From: JAWOHX01 sp046484975
Lineage (GTDB): Bacteria > Bacillota > Clostridia > DUPQ01
DNA: 28,825 nt
NCBI GenBank assembly: GCA_046484975.1
Contig: JAWOHX010000110.1
Coordinates: forward strand, 1 to 28,825
Direction of reading: 5' to 3'
In this document: positions 17,099 through 25,571 of the stretch, in pieces
Numbering within the stretch: position 1 is the stretch's first letter
Layout: each line of letters begins with the position of its first letter
The notes under the pieces: generated by a model
What the model was told of the DNA's origin: nothing
The model's database searches: none
The model's input: the letters and a program-made list of their open reading frames with translations, nothing else
Made by a program: the position numbers and the translations under genes

Positions 17099-19035
17099 GA
17101 AAGAATAATCAAGGGACAGGCCCGAGGCAATTCAAGGGGACCATCCAGGGGACGAGCAGGCAGTTCGCCTTCTTCATTCCTGAGGACAGGGAAAAGAACG
17201 ATGTGTTTATTCCACCGGAAAACCTCAATGGAGCCATGCACGGGGACAATGTGCTCATATCACTCGAGGATGGAAGAAAAAGAAAAGAGAAAGTCGGCAG
17301 GGTGATCAAGATTTTCGACCTGGAACGCAAGGAAGTCACAGGTGGCGTGAAAATCCAGGACGGCAGGCCTTTCCTTGCCCCCTTTGACAAGAGGATGGAG
17401 CCCATCCTCCTGACCAACTACAAGGATTTCAATCTGGACGAGGACTTCATGCTGGTTGTGAGAATCACCGGGTCTCCATCGAAAGGCAGGCCGGCAAACG
17501 GGGAAATCATTGAGGTCATCGGCCCGAAAACCTCAAAAGGGGCATATATCAACCTGATCTCCAGGTCATATGGCTTCCTGACGGAATATCCGGAGGCGGT
17601 GAAGGAGGAGGCCAGGCAGGTCGGTGCCACGGTCATGGAGGACATGCCCGGCAAACGGACTGATTACAGGAAACTGAGGATGGTCACCATCGACGGAGCC
17701 GATGCCAAGGACCTGGATGATGCGGTTTCCATAGAGAAACTTCAAAACGGCAACCACATGCTGGGCGTCCATATCGCGGATGTCTCGGCTTTCGTGGGAA
17801 AAGGGACCCTGATGGACAGGGAGGCACGGAAAAGGGGGACCAGCGTCTATCTTGTGGACACGGTGATCCCCATGCTCCCGGAGGAATTGTCCAATGGCCT
17901 TTGCAGCCTGAATCCACAGGTGGACCGGCTGGCCCTGTCGGTGATGATGCAGGTGGACGGCAAGGGCGGGGTCGTGGATGTGAAAATCAGCGAAAGCGTC
18001 ATCCGGACCATGGAGCGGATGACATATGATGACGTGAGCGCCATCCTGGAGGGAAACGATCCGGAGCTCATCAGGAAATATTCTGTCCTGGCAGGAGATT
18101 TCAGGGAGATGAGGGACCTGGCCCTGACCCTCAGGAAAAAAAGAATGGACCGGGGCTCCATGGATTTTGACCTGAAGGACACGATGGTCATTCTGAACAC
18201 GGAAGGAATCCCGATTGACATCCGCGAGACGCAAAGCGGCGTCGCCAACCAGATCATCGAGGAATTCATGATCCTATGCAACGAGACCGTTGCCGCACAT
18301 TTCAGCATGAAGAACCTTCCCCTTATTTTCCGGGTGCATGACAGGCCGGATGAGCAGGAGATTGCCGAGCTCAACAAATTCGTCAAGACCCTCGGGTTTG
18401 AGATCAGGCAGCATCATGACATCAATCCGAAATCATTGCAGCGTCTGCTGAACAATGTCAAAGGCAGCCGGGTGGAACACCTGGTGAACTCAGTGACATT
18501 GCGCACCTTGAAAAAAGCCGTATACACCCCGGCGAACATCGGGCACTTCGGGTTGGCTTCGGAGATGTACTGTCACTTCACCTCCCCGATCCGGCGCTAT
18601 CCGGACTTGATCAACCACAGGATGATCAAATCCTATCTGAAGGGGAACAAGGCCCCGGAGGACCTTCAGGAAATATCCCTCGCATGCTCAAATGCTGAAA
18701 GGCTGGCGGAAAAAGCCGAGAGGGATGTCATCGACTATTTCAAAGCCGTCTACACAAAGAATCACATCGGGGATGTTTTTGAAGGTGTTGTGTCGGGGGT
18801 GACGGCCTTTGGCATGTTCGTTGAACTGGACAACACCGTGGAAGGGCTGATCCGGATCGAAAATCTGAACGGATACTATTCCTATGACAAATCCACTTAT
18901 TCCCTCACGGAGAAACAGGGGAAGAAGCGGTTCACCCTCGGGGACGCCGTCACCGTGAAAATCGTGAACGCCAATGTCGACACCAGGGAGATCGACATGA
19001 TGCTCATGGAGAAACATGAGGCAGGAAAAAGATGA
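17095..19035 (+). CDS. rnr: Ribonuclease R, short form lacking the N-terminal helix-turn-helix
   Basis: A processive 3'-to-5' exoribonuclease of the RNase II/R family that degrades structured RNA. From the ATG overlapping the previous stop it is 646 residues. It begins almost directly with the first cold-shock OB domain (FKGTIQGTSRQFAFFIP), so the winged-helix domain that usually precedes it is missing; typical RNase R is over 700 residues. The second cold-shock domain, the RNB catalytic domain with IDGADAKDLDDAV (metal-binding Asp residues) and HFTSPIRRYPDL, and a C-terminal S1 domain (GDVFEGVVSGVTAFGMFVEL) are present. A GTG at 17062 would add 11 poorly fitting residues. The usual partner smpB is absent; a URO-D-like gene overlaps the stop. 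Confidence 0.95.
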   Translation: MRKNNQGTGPRQFKGTIQGTSRQFAFFIPEDREKNDVFIPPENLNGAMHGDNVLISLEDGRKRKEKVGRVIKIFDLERKEVTGGVKIQDGRPFLAPFDKRMEPILLTNYKDFNLDEDFMLVVRITGSPSKGRPANGEIIEVIGPKTSKGAYINLISRSYGFLTEYPEAVKEEARQVGATVMEDMPGKRTDYRKLRMVTIDGADAKDLDDAVSIEKLQNGNHMLGVHIADVSAFVGKGTLMDREARKRGTSVYLVDTVIPMLPEELSNGLCSLNPQVDRLALSVMMQVDGKGGVVDVKISESVIRTMERMTYDDVSAILEGNDPELIRKYSVLAGDFREMRDLALTLRKKRMDRGSMDFDLKDTMVILNTEGIPIDIRETQSGVANQIIEEFMILCNETVAAHFSMKNLPLIFRVHDRPDEQEIAELNKFVKTLGFEIRQHHDINPKSLQRLLNNVKGSRVEHLVNSVTLRTLKKAVYTPANIGHFGLASEMYCHFTSPIRRYPDLINHRMIKSYLKGNKAPEDLQEISLACSNAERLAEKAERDVIDYFKAVYTKNHIGDVFEGVVSGVTAFGMFVELDNTVEGLIRIENLNGYYSYDKSTYSLTEKQGKKRFTLGDAVTVKIVNANVDTREIDMMLMEKHEAGKR

Positions 19036-20111
19036 ACATCAAGGCATCCTATTCCATGCCGGACAGCTTCCAGCGCCGGTTTGCCACGCTGTATGAAAAA
19101 TACAAGGGGATGGCATTGCGGCCAGAGGAGGCAAAACCCGCCTTCATCATCAACACGCCGGTGGATCTTCCCCCATGGGAGGAGCGGCTGGCGAATCCGT
19201 TTGTCATGCTGAAAAGCCAGCTGGACGGATTGAAAAACCACATGGAACTGGAGGACGACTGCGTTCCGGGCGTCCGGGTGGATTTCGGGACGGCCATCAT
19301 CGCGTCCGCCTTCGGGTGCGAGCTGTTCATCCCCCCGAACAACCTTCCCTGCGCGAAGACCCATGTGCTCACTGACATGAAAAATGTCCGTGCACTGGAA
19401 AAACCGGGGCCCAATGCCGGATGGAGCGGGAAGCTGCGCCAGTTCACCGAATATTTCCTCCAAAACCTTCCCGTAGGTTACCACATTCAGTTGCCGGACA
19501 TCCAGAGCCCGTTCAACAACGCCCACCTTATAAGGGGCAACGACATTTTCCTGGATTTCCACGACCATCCGGATGAACTTGGATTTCTCCTGGATTTCAT
19601 CACGGACTACATGATCGAATACACCCGGGAGCAACGCAGCTACATCACCGATGACGCAGAATGGTTCTTCGACTGGAAAAGCCTGTGGAAAGGCGGTGCC
19701 AGGATCAGCAACTGCACCACCCACCTCATCAGTCCGGAGACGTACAGGGAGTTCGTCCTGGAACGGGACATCCGTTTTCTCCAGGCGGTGGGTGGAGGAC
19801 GGATCCATTACTGCGGCAGTTACCCGAAGGTCATTGAGAGCTTCGTCGGGATACCCGCAGTGACAGGTTTCGATTACGACTCGCAGTACCATTCCCTTTG
19901 GGACATCTGCGAAATGGCACCCGGGAATGTGGTTGTGAGCGCCTGGACAGGCCAGGATTCGCCGATGGTGAAAAAATTGCTATCGGGGGACTGGCCCCAG
20001 AAAAGGAATTTCATCCTCATGGTGGACGCACCGGACATGGCCTCGGGGGAAAAAATCCTCGGACTTCTGCGGGACGGGTCACAGGCGCATTACGCAAAAA
20101 CGGGTGTGTAA
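19032..20111 (+). CDS. Uroporphyrinogen decarboxylase-like protein, divergent
   Basis: A 359-residue protein with weak but recognisable URO-D superfamily character in its second half: DFITDYMIEYTREQ, the ISNCTTHLISPETYREF segment, and GGGRIHYCGSYPKVIE with His259-Tyr-Cys261, the H-x-C position of the zinc methyltransferase branch. The third zinc Cys is not where expected; the matching strand reads VVVSAWTGQDS (Ala304-Trp305). It therefore may have lost that metal site or use another. It is not a normal HemE. It overlaps RNase R by 4 bp and is followed by a promoter. Substrate and role are unknown, and it is only distantly similar to the paralogue at 9778-10800. Confidence 0.7.
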   Translation: MNIKASYSMPDSFQRRFATLYEKYKGMALRPEEAKPAFIINTPVDLPPWEERLANPFVMLKSQLDGLKNHMELEDDCVPGVRVDFGTAIIASAFGCELFIPPNNLPCAKTHVLTDMKNVRALEKPGPNAGWSGKLRQFTEYFLQNLPVGYHIQLPDIQSPFNNAHLIRGNDIFLDFHDHPDELGFLLDFITDYMIEYTREQRSYITDDAEWFFDWKSLWKGGARISNCTTHLISPETYREFVLERDIRFLQAVGGGRIHYCGSYPKVIESFVGIPAVTGFDYDSQYHSLWDICEMAPGNVVVSAWTGQDSPMVKKLLSGDWPQKRNFILMVDAPDMASGEKILGLLRDGSQAHYAKTGV

Positions 20112-20125
20112 GCACTTTTAAGTTC

Positions 20126-20134
20126 TGGTATAAT
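20126..20134 (+). promoter_or_regulatory. Extended -10 promoter for M50-trpS-scpAB-rluB
   Basis: TG-G-TATAAT at 20126-20134 repeats the layout of the promoter before mltG. The -35 region (around 20105-20111) is poor. The predicted start is near 20141, with AAGGAG at 20145-20150 before the M50 ATG, so the leader would be very short. Confidence 0.65.
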
Positions 20135-20156
20135 ATGCATAATACAAGGAGAAGAC

Positions 20157-20816
20157 ATGCCTGAATATTTCAGCAATCTGCTGCAAAGACTCATATACAT
20201 CGTGCCCGTGCTGCTGATATCCCTTCCGCTGCACGAGTTCGCCCACGCCTATGCGGCCAACAAACTGGGGGATCCGACGGCAAAGCTCAAGGGGAGGCTC
20301 ACTCTGAACCCCTTGAAACACCTGGACCCCATGGGGACACTGATGCTCATCGTCGCTTCCATCGGCTGGGCCAAACCTGTTCCCGTCAACGCAGAAAATT
20401 TCAAGGACCCCCGCCAGGACATGGTGAAGGTTGGCCTGGCAGGCCCTCTGATGAACATCCTCATTGCCCTTGTCTCCAGGATAATGCTGGAAATTTTCTT
20501 CCATGCCCTGAATCCCGGGAATTTCCAGGTCATCCTGCTGACTTTTTTGAATTACATGTATTTTGTGAATTTGTACCTTGCGGTGTTCAACCTGCTGCCC
20601 ATCCCGCCCCTGGACGGATCCAGGATTTTCTTTGGCATCCTGCCCGAAAGATTATACTTCCGGGTCATGAGGTATGAGCAGTACTTCGGCATTGCATTGA
20701 TCATCCTGGTTGTGGTCAGACCCCAGATCCTGGGGGCTGTCCTGGGAACCCTGATTTACCCTTTCACCATGGCCTTTGATTTCATCGCGGAGGCACTGGT
20801 GGGAATATTCATATAA
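20157..20816 (+). CDS. Site-2 protease family membrane metalloprotease (M50)
   Basis: A 219-residue integral membrane zinc protease of family M50, YwhC-like subgroup. The zinc-binding HExxH is HEFAH in the first transmembrane helix (near residue 25), and the third ligand motif is the conserved NLLPIPPLDGSRI (about 142-154, equivalent to the NPDG motif). There are about five hydrophobic segments and no PDZ domain, so it belongs to the small M50 type and not to RseP. Substrates are unknown for this group. The ATG has AAGGAG 6 bp upstream. It heads the trpS-scpA-scpB-rluB set, an arrangement common in Clostridia. Confidence 0.92.
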   Translation: MPEYFSNLLQRLIYIVPVLLISLPLHEFAHAYAANKLGDPTAKLKGRLTLNPLKHLDPMGTLMLIVASIGWAKPVPVNAENFKDPRQDMVKVGLAGPLMNILIALVSRIMLEIFFHALNPGNFQVILLTFLNYMYFVNLYLAVFNLLPIPPLDGSRIFFGILPERLYFRVMRYEQYFGIALIILVVVRPQILGAVLGTLIYPFTMAFDFIAEALVGIFI

Positions 20817-20839
20817 CGGTACGAAGGACGGAGAGGAAC

Positions 20840-21829
20840 ATGAGGCAAAAAATTGTTTTAAGCGGAACAAGGCCCACGGGGGCGCTGCACCTGGGAAACT
20901 ATTTCGGAGCGGTGGAAAACTGGGTCAGGCTGCAGGAGGAGTACGACTGCTATTTCTTCATTGCCGACTGGCACGCACTGACCACCGGCTATGAGGACAA
21001 CAGCAGGTACAAGGACAACATCACGGAGGTGGTGATGGACCTGTATGCCGCCGGCCTTTCCCCGGACAAGAGCAATGTATTCCTCCAGTCCTCCATCCAG
21101 AACCATGCGGAGCTCCACCTTCTTTTCTCCATGATCACACCGCTGTCCTGGCTGGAGAGGTGTCCCACCTACAAGGACCAGCTCAACCAGCTCCGGGACA
21201 GGGAGATCAATACCTATGGATTCCTGGGATATCCTTGCCTTCAGGCGGCGGACATCCTCATCTACAGGGGGGATCTGGTGCCCGTGGGGGAAGACCAGCT
21301 TCCCCACATCGAACTGACCAGGGAGATTGCAAGAAGGTTCAATTTCCTGTATGACAGGGTGTTCAACGAGCCCCAGCCCCTTCTGACCAAGGCGAAGGTC
21401 CTCCCGGGAACAGACGGAAGGAAAATGAGCAAGAGCTATGACAACACCATCGATATGAAGGATACCGGGGAAACCCTGAAACAAAAGGTCATGTGCATGG
21501 TCACCGACCCGGCCCGCATCCGGAAATCCGATCCCGGTCATCCTGAAATCTGCTCGGTGTTCGCCTTCCACGGCCTGTTCAATGAACAGGAGACCGCGGA
21601 GATCGAGGACAGCTGCCGAAAGGGAACCATCGGATGCGTGGAATGCAAAAAGAACCTGGCAGGCAAGATTGCCGGCTTCATGGCGCCCATCCACGAGAGA
21701 AGAAGGGAAATAGAAAACAATCCCGGCCTCATCCGTGAGATAATCGGGAAGGGGAACATGGCAGCCAGGGAACGGTCGGACAAGACCATGGCTGATGTGA
21801 GAAAAGCCATGGGAATCGATTGGGAGTGA
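20840..21829 (+). CDS. trpS: Tryptophanyl-tRNA synthetase
   Basis: A class I aminoacyl-tRNA synthetase charging tRNA-Trp with tryptophan in the cytoplasm. The 329-residue protein is the compact bacterial form. The HIGH-equivalent is HLGN in GTRPTGALHLGNYFG (residues 9-23), and the KMSKS loop is GRKMSKSYDN near residue 194. A GGAGAGG ribosome-binding site precedes the ATG. The gap before it is only 23 bp, so there is no T-box leader and expression depends on the promoter before the M50 gene. Its end adjoins the scpA start. Confidence 0.97.
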   Translation: MRQKIVLSGTRPTGALHLGNYFGAVENWVRLQEEYDCYFFIADWHALTTGYEDNSRYKDNITEVVMDLYAAGLSPDKSNVFLQSSIQNHAELHLLFSMITPLSWLERCPTYKDQLNQLRDREINTYGFLGYPCLQAADILIYRGDLVPVGEDQLPHIELTREIARRFNFLYDRVFNEPQPLLTKAKVLPGTDGRKMSKSYDNTIDMKDTGETLKQKVMCMVTDPARIRKSDPGHPEICSVFAFHGLFNEQETAEIEDSCRKGTIGCVECKKNLAGKIAGFMAPIHERRREIENNPGLIREIIGKGNMAARERSDKTMADVRKAMGIDWE

Positions 21830-21831
21830 AC

Positions 21832-22623
21832 ATGGAGACCACGGAAAAACATGGCGTACGGATCAGGCTTGACAATTTCGAAGGCCCCCTGGACCTTCTG
21901 TTCCATCTCATTGAGGTCAATGAGATGGACATCTACGACATCCGGATCAGCGACATCACACATCAGTACATGGATTACCTTTTCGCCATGCAGAATCTGA
22001 ACCTGGACATCGCCAGTGAGTTCCTGGTGATGGCGTCCACCCTCCTCCACATCAAGTCCAGGATGCTCCTGCCCCAGGAAATGACCCGGGAGGACCAGGA
22101 GCAGGGGGACCCGAGGGACATGCTGGTACACAAACTCCTGGAATACAGGAGGTACAAGCAGGCCTCGGAAACGTTGAAAGCCTTATATGACAGGGGCGGG
22201 AAATATTTTTACCGCGGGATGTCCATGGAGGGCATCGGGGAAACGGAGAGGACCTACAGCCTTTCCCCGGGCACATTGAAAAGCATGTACGCCGGGATCC
22301 TGGACAGGAACATGAAAAAGAAGAACATCAAGGGCCGGCACATGCGGAAAATATTGATGCACGAGAAATTCACCGTGCGCAAAAAGATTGCGGAAATCGC
22401 CAGAATGCTTTTCAGGGAGAACCGGATCAGCTTTTTTGACCGGATCAGAAAGCAGGATGCGGAACCCATCGACGTGGTGGTGGGGTTTTTGTCCATCCTG
22501 GAGCTGGCAAAGGAGAACAAGGCAGTTTTGAAACAGAAAGGCCAGTTCAGCGACATCTCCATTGAAAAAACGGAGCATCTCAAGGAAAATGATTTTCAGT
22601 CCTATACGGACTTGTACAGATAG
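21832..22623 (+). CDS. scpA: Segregation and condensation protein A
   Basis: The kleisin subunit of the bacterial SMC-ScpAB condensin, needed for chromosome compaction and segregation. The 263-residue protein starts with the typical RLDNFEGPLDLLFHLIE and SDITHQYMDYL segments of the N-terminal SMC-binding domain, then LLIKSRMLLPQE-like helices, and ends in a winged-helix C-terminal domain (about 185-262) that would bind the SMC head. I chose the ATG at 21832, with GGGAG 5 bp upstream; GTG at 21826, overlapping the trpS stop, is also possible. scpB follows within 12 bp. Confidence 0.95.
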   Translation: METTEKHGVRIRLDNFEGPLDLLFHLIEVNEMDIYDIRISDITHQYMDYLFAMQNLNLDIASEFLVMASTLLHIKSRMLLPQEMTREDQEQGDPRDMLVHKLLEYRRYKQASETLKALYDRGGKYFYRGMSMEGIGETERTYSLSPGTLKSMYAGILDRNMKKKNIKGRHMRKILMHEKFTVRKKIAEIARMLFRENRISFFDRIRKQDAEPIDVVVGFLSILELAKENKAVLKQKGQFSDISIEKTEHLKENDFQSYTDLYR

Positions 22624-22635
22624 GGGAGCTAGAGA

Positions 22636-23175
22636 ATGGATGCAATGGATAACGTGGAATACGGACGTATCGTGGAGGCCATCCTGTTCGCCCACGGGGA
22701 ACCCGTTCCGGTGAAAACACTCTGTGAGGCATTGTCCCTTGAGGAGGACCGGGTCAGGGAGATCGTCCTGCACCTGTCAGGGACACCGGGAGGCATTCTC
22801 ATCCGGGAAATCAGCGGTGGGTTCCAGATGTGCACGAACCCGGAATATCATGAGCACGTCCGTAAGACCATGGAGAAAAGCGATGGCCGCTCCCTCTCCC
22901 AGGCTGCGTATGAGACCCTTTCCATCATAGCCTACAATGGAACGGCCACCCGGGCGAAGATCGAATCCGTCCGGGGGGTCAACTCGGGAAGCTCCCTCAT
23001 GACCCTCATGGAAAAGGGACTGATTGAGGAAAAAGGCCGGGTGGAAGCCCCGGGCAGGCCGGTGATTTATGGTGTCACGGAAGAGTTCCTCCGTGCCTTC
23101 GACATGAAAACCCTGGAGGATTTGCTGCCCGTCGAGATGCCGGAAGACTTTCCGGAGGAAGAAGAGAACAGTTGA
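22636..23175 (+). CDS. scpB: Segregation and condensation protein B
   Basis: A partner of ScpA and SMC; ScpB dimers bind the ScpA linker. At 179 residues it has two winged-helix domains: the first with VEAILFAHGEPVPVKTLCEAL, the second with the family hallmark LSQAAYETLSIIAYNGTATRAKIESVRGVNS and the following EKGRVEAPGRPVIYGVTEEFL. GGGGAG lies 7 bp before the ATG. The acidic tail (EMPEDFPEEEEN) is usual. The stop overlaps a possible TTG start of the pseudouridine synthase gene. Confidence 0.95.
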   Translation: MDAMDNVEYGRIVEAILFAHGEPVPVKTLCEALSLEEDRVREIVLHLSGTPGGILIREISGGFQMCTNPEYHEHVRKTMEKSDGRSLSQAAYETLSIIAYNGTATRAKIESVRGVNSGSSLMTLMEKGLIEEKGRVEAPGRPVIYGVTEEFLRAFDMKTLEDLLPVEMPEDFPEEEENS

Positions 23176-23180
23176 AAGAA

Positions 23181-23891
23181 ATGAGATTGCAGAAATACCT
23201 GGCCCTGTGCGGTGTGGCTTCCAGGAGGAAAGCGGAGGAAATGATCGCAGCGGGCAAGATCAATGTCAACGGGCAGGCGGTGACCCGGCCGGGCACCCTT
23301 GTCCGGGATGGGGACAAGGTGGATGTTCAGGGCAGGGAGGTGCGGCCTGAGTCAAAAAAAGACTACATCCTCTTCCACAAGCCGGAAATGGTCATCACAT
23401 CAGCCAAAGACCAGTTCAAGAGGAAGACGGTCATGGATTTCGTGAAGGTGAGCGAGAGGATCTATCCGGTGGGCAGGCTGGATTATGGGACATCAGGGCT
23501 TCTGATCCTCACCAATGACGGGGATTTCGCCAAACTCCTCACCCACCCGAGCCATGAGGTCAAAAAAACCTACAAGGCCCTGGTGAAAGGGACCTTTGAT
23601 GAACAGAAAAAGAAAAGGCTGGAGACAGGGGTGGACATCGGGGGGCATGTGACCTTTCCTGCAGAGATCAGATACGTCCCACTGGGCGGCCAGACCTACG
23701 AAATAGAGATTGTCATCCGCGAGGGAAAAAACCACCAGGTGAAGAAAATGCTGGAAACCGTGGGATGCAGGGTGGCAAGGCTGGAACGGACCGCCATCGG
23801 GGAGATCAGGGATCCGGACTTGCAGAAGGGAAAGTGGAGACGACTGACCCGGAAGGAGCTGCAGCAGCTGGGGTACCTGCAGGATATATGA
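23181..23891 (+). CDS. rluB: RluB/RsuA-family rRNA pseudouridine synthase
   Basis: It isomerises a uridine in rRNA, by family most likely in 23S rRNA helix 93. An N-terminal S4 RNA-binding domain (MRLQKYLALCGVASRRKAEEMI, about residues 1-60) is followed by the catalytic domain with the motif GRLDYGTSGLLILTNDG, whose Asp is the nucleophile, and GKNHQVKKMLETVG near the C-terminus. The ATG at 23181 gives the family's usual N-terminus (236 residues). A TTG at 23172 overlapping the scpB stop would add three residues and cannot be excluded. The order scpA-scpB-rluB is conserved in Firmicutes. The exact target (RluB, RsuA or RluE type) is inferred from context. Confidence 0.92.
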   Translation: MRLQKYLALCGVASRRKAEEMIAAGKINVNGQAVTRPGTLVRDGDKVDVQGREVRPESKKDYILFHKPEMVITSAKDQFKRKTVMDFVKVSERIYPVGRLDYGTSGLLILTNDGDFAKLLTHPSHEVKKTYKALVKGTFDEQKKKRLETGVDIGGHVTFPAEIRYVPLGGQTYEIEIVIREGKNHQVKKMLETVGCRVARLERTAIGEIRDPDLQKGKWRRLTRKELQQLGYLQDI

Positions 23892-23897
23892 AACTTT

Positions 23898-23921
23898 CCT
23901 TTTTAAAGGTTGCATAACCTT
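23898..23921. repeat. Two overlapping palindromes around the -35 box
   Basis: CCTTT-TT-AAAGG (23898-23909) and AAGGTT-GCAT-AACCTT (23906-23921) share the bases 23906-23909. The second is centred on the -35 box TTGCAT of the transcarboxylase promoter, a typical place for a repressor operator. No T-run follows, so it is a poor terminator for the upstream operon. Confidence 0.5.
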
Positions 23922-23938
23922 GAGTCTTTGTATATAAT
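23910..23938 (+). promoter_or_regulatory. Sigma-A type promoter for the transcarboxylase operon
   Basis: TTGCAT (23910-23915), a 17-bp spacer and a perfect TATAAT (23933-23938) predict a start near 23945 and a leader of about 46 nt, which contains GAGGTG before the ATG at 23991. Confidence 0.8.
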
Positions 23939-23990
23939 TGTTTTTGATTTTAAGTGAATATATTTCTGAAATGATGAGGTGTAGCAATTC

Positions 23991-25541
23991 ATGAACATGA
24001 TGGATAAAGTCAATGACCTCCGGGCAAGGAAACAGAAACAAAAACTCGGCGGAGGCAGGGAAAAAACGGAGAAGCAGAATGCAAGCGGAAAGATGACGGC
24101 CAGGAAAAGGCTGGAACTCCTGTTTGACCAGGAAAGCTTCGTGGAGATCAACAGCTTTGTGGAAACCAGAAGCATCGATTTCGGGATGCAGGACAAAAAA
24201 ATACCCGGGGACGGGGTGGTTTCGGGCTACGGGAACGTGAACGGACGGCTGGTTTTCGCCGCAGCACAGGATTTTACGGTCATCGGCGGATCCCTCGGGG
24301 AGATGCATGCGGAAAAGATCACACGGATGCTTGACATGGCCATGAAGATGGGAGCCCCCGTGGTGTGCATCAACGACTCCGGAGGCGCGAGGATCGAGGA
24401 GGGCATCGACGCCCTGGGAGGATTCGGGGATATCTTTTTGAAGAACACCCTGGCTTCGGGCACCATTCCCCAGATTTCAGTCATCATGGGGCCCTGTGCC
24501 GGCGGCGCCGCCTATTCGCCGGCCCTGTCGGATTTCGTCCTGATGGTTGAAAAGACCAGCCACATGTTCATCACGGGCCCCTCGGTCATCAAGGCTGTGA
24601 CGGGGGAGGATGTGACTTTCGAGGATCTTGGGGGCGCAGCATCCCACAATGAGAAAAGCGGTGTGGCCCATTTCAACTTCCCGGATGAGGACGCCTGCAT
24701 TGAAGGGCTGAAGAAACTTCTTTCCTACCTTCCTGACAACAACCTCTCAGGGGCCCCATACGATGCCCAGGGGGACGACATGAACCGTTTGTCAGAGAAA
24801 ATTTACAGCATCCTGCCGGAAGGGATCAACACCCCGTATCATGTCACGGAAATCATTGCCGAAGTGGTGGACAACGGGGAAATGCTGGAGGTCCATGCCG
24901 GATTCGCGAAAAGCATTGTGGTGGGGTTCGCCAGATTCAACGGAAGGGCCGTGGGCATCGTCGCCAACAACCCCGCGCACCTGGCCGGTTCCCTGGATGT
25001 GGATTCCTCCGACAAAGCCGCAAGGTTCGTAAGATTCTGCGATGCCTTCAACATCCCCCTGGTCACCTTCACCGACGTGCCGGGATATCTCCCGGGGGTT
25101 TCCCAGGAATATGGTGGGATCATCCGCCACGGGGCGAAAATGCTGTACGCTTTTTCCGAGGCATCCGTCCCGAAAATCAATGTGATCATGAGAAAGGCCT
25201 ATGGAGGCGCATATATCGCCATGAACAGCAAGCATCTGGGCGCGGATGTGGTCTATGCATGGCCGACTGCTGAAATTGCAGTCATGGGAGCGGAAGGAGC
25301 GGCCAACATCATATTCAAAAAGGAAATCGCTGAAAGCGATGACCCGGTCGCCACCCGGATCCGGAAGATTGCGGAGTATAAGGAAAAATTCGCGAACCCG
25401 GCCATCGCCGCGGGCCGGGGTTATGTGGACGACATCATCGATCCTGCGGCCACACGTCCATACATCATCAGCGCCCTTGAGATGCTGGAATCCAAAAGGG
25501 AGGAAAGACCCAAGAAAAAACACGGGAACATGCCGCTTTAA
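23991..25541 (+). CDS. Acyl-CoA carboxyltransferase, methylmalonyl-CoA transcarboxylase 12S-type subunit
   Basis: A 516-residue biotin-dependent carboxyltransferase of the PccB/MmdA family, which moves CO2 between methylmalonyl-CoA (or a related acyl-CoA) and carboxybiotin. Both crotonase-fold halves are complete. The N-half contains GGSLGEMHAEKI, DSGGARIEEG and GPCAGGAAYSPAL, the last forming an oxyanion hole. The C-half contains PGYLPGVSQEYGGIIRHGAKML, RKAYGGAYIAMNSK and EIAVMGAEGAANI. It is followed after 30 bp by a biotin carrier and then a pyruvate/oxaloacetate carboxyltransferase. That set matches the transcarboxylase of Propionibacterium (12S, 1.3S, 5S). Methylmalonyl-CoA decarboxylase alpha subunit (MmdA) is the main alternative, but no membrane beta subunit is present. 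Confidence 0.9.
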   Translation: MNMMDKVNDLRARKQKQKLGGGREKTEKQNASGKMTARKRLELLFDQESFVEINSFVETRSIDFGMQDKKIPGDGVVSGYGNVNGRLVFAAAQDFTVIGGSLGEMHAEKITRMLDMAMKMGAPVVCINDSGGARIEEGIDALGGFGDIFLKNTLASGTIPQISVIMGPCAGGAAYSPALSDFVLMVEKTSHMFITGPSVIKAVTGEDVTFEDLGGAASHNEKSGVAHFNFPDEDACIEGLKKLLSYLPDNNLSGAPYDAQGDDMNRLSEKIYSILPEGINTPYHVTEIIAEVVDNGEMLEVHAGFAKSIVVGFARFNGRAVGIVANNPAHLAGSLDVDSSDKAARFVRFCDAFNIPLVTFTDVPGYLPGVSQEYGGIIRHGAKMLYAFSEASVPKINVIMRKAYGGAYIAMNSKHLGADVVYAWPTAEIAVMGAEGAANIIFKKEIAESDDPVATRIRKIAEYKEKFANPAIAAGRGYVDDIIDPAATRPYIISALEMLESKREERPKKKHGNMPL

Positions 25542-25571
25542 TAATTTGAATACGCACAGGAGGAACATGCA

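Noticed and set aside
20817..20839. Possible T-box riboswitch before trpS
   Set aside because: Only 23 bp separate it from the M50 gene, too short for a T-box; just a ribosome-binding site is present.
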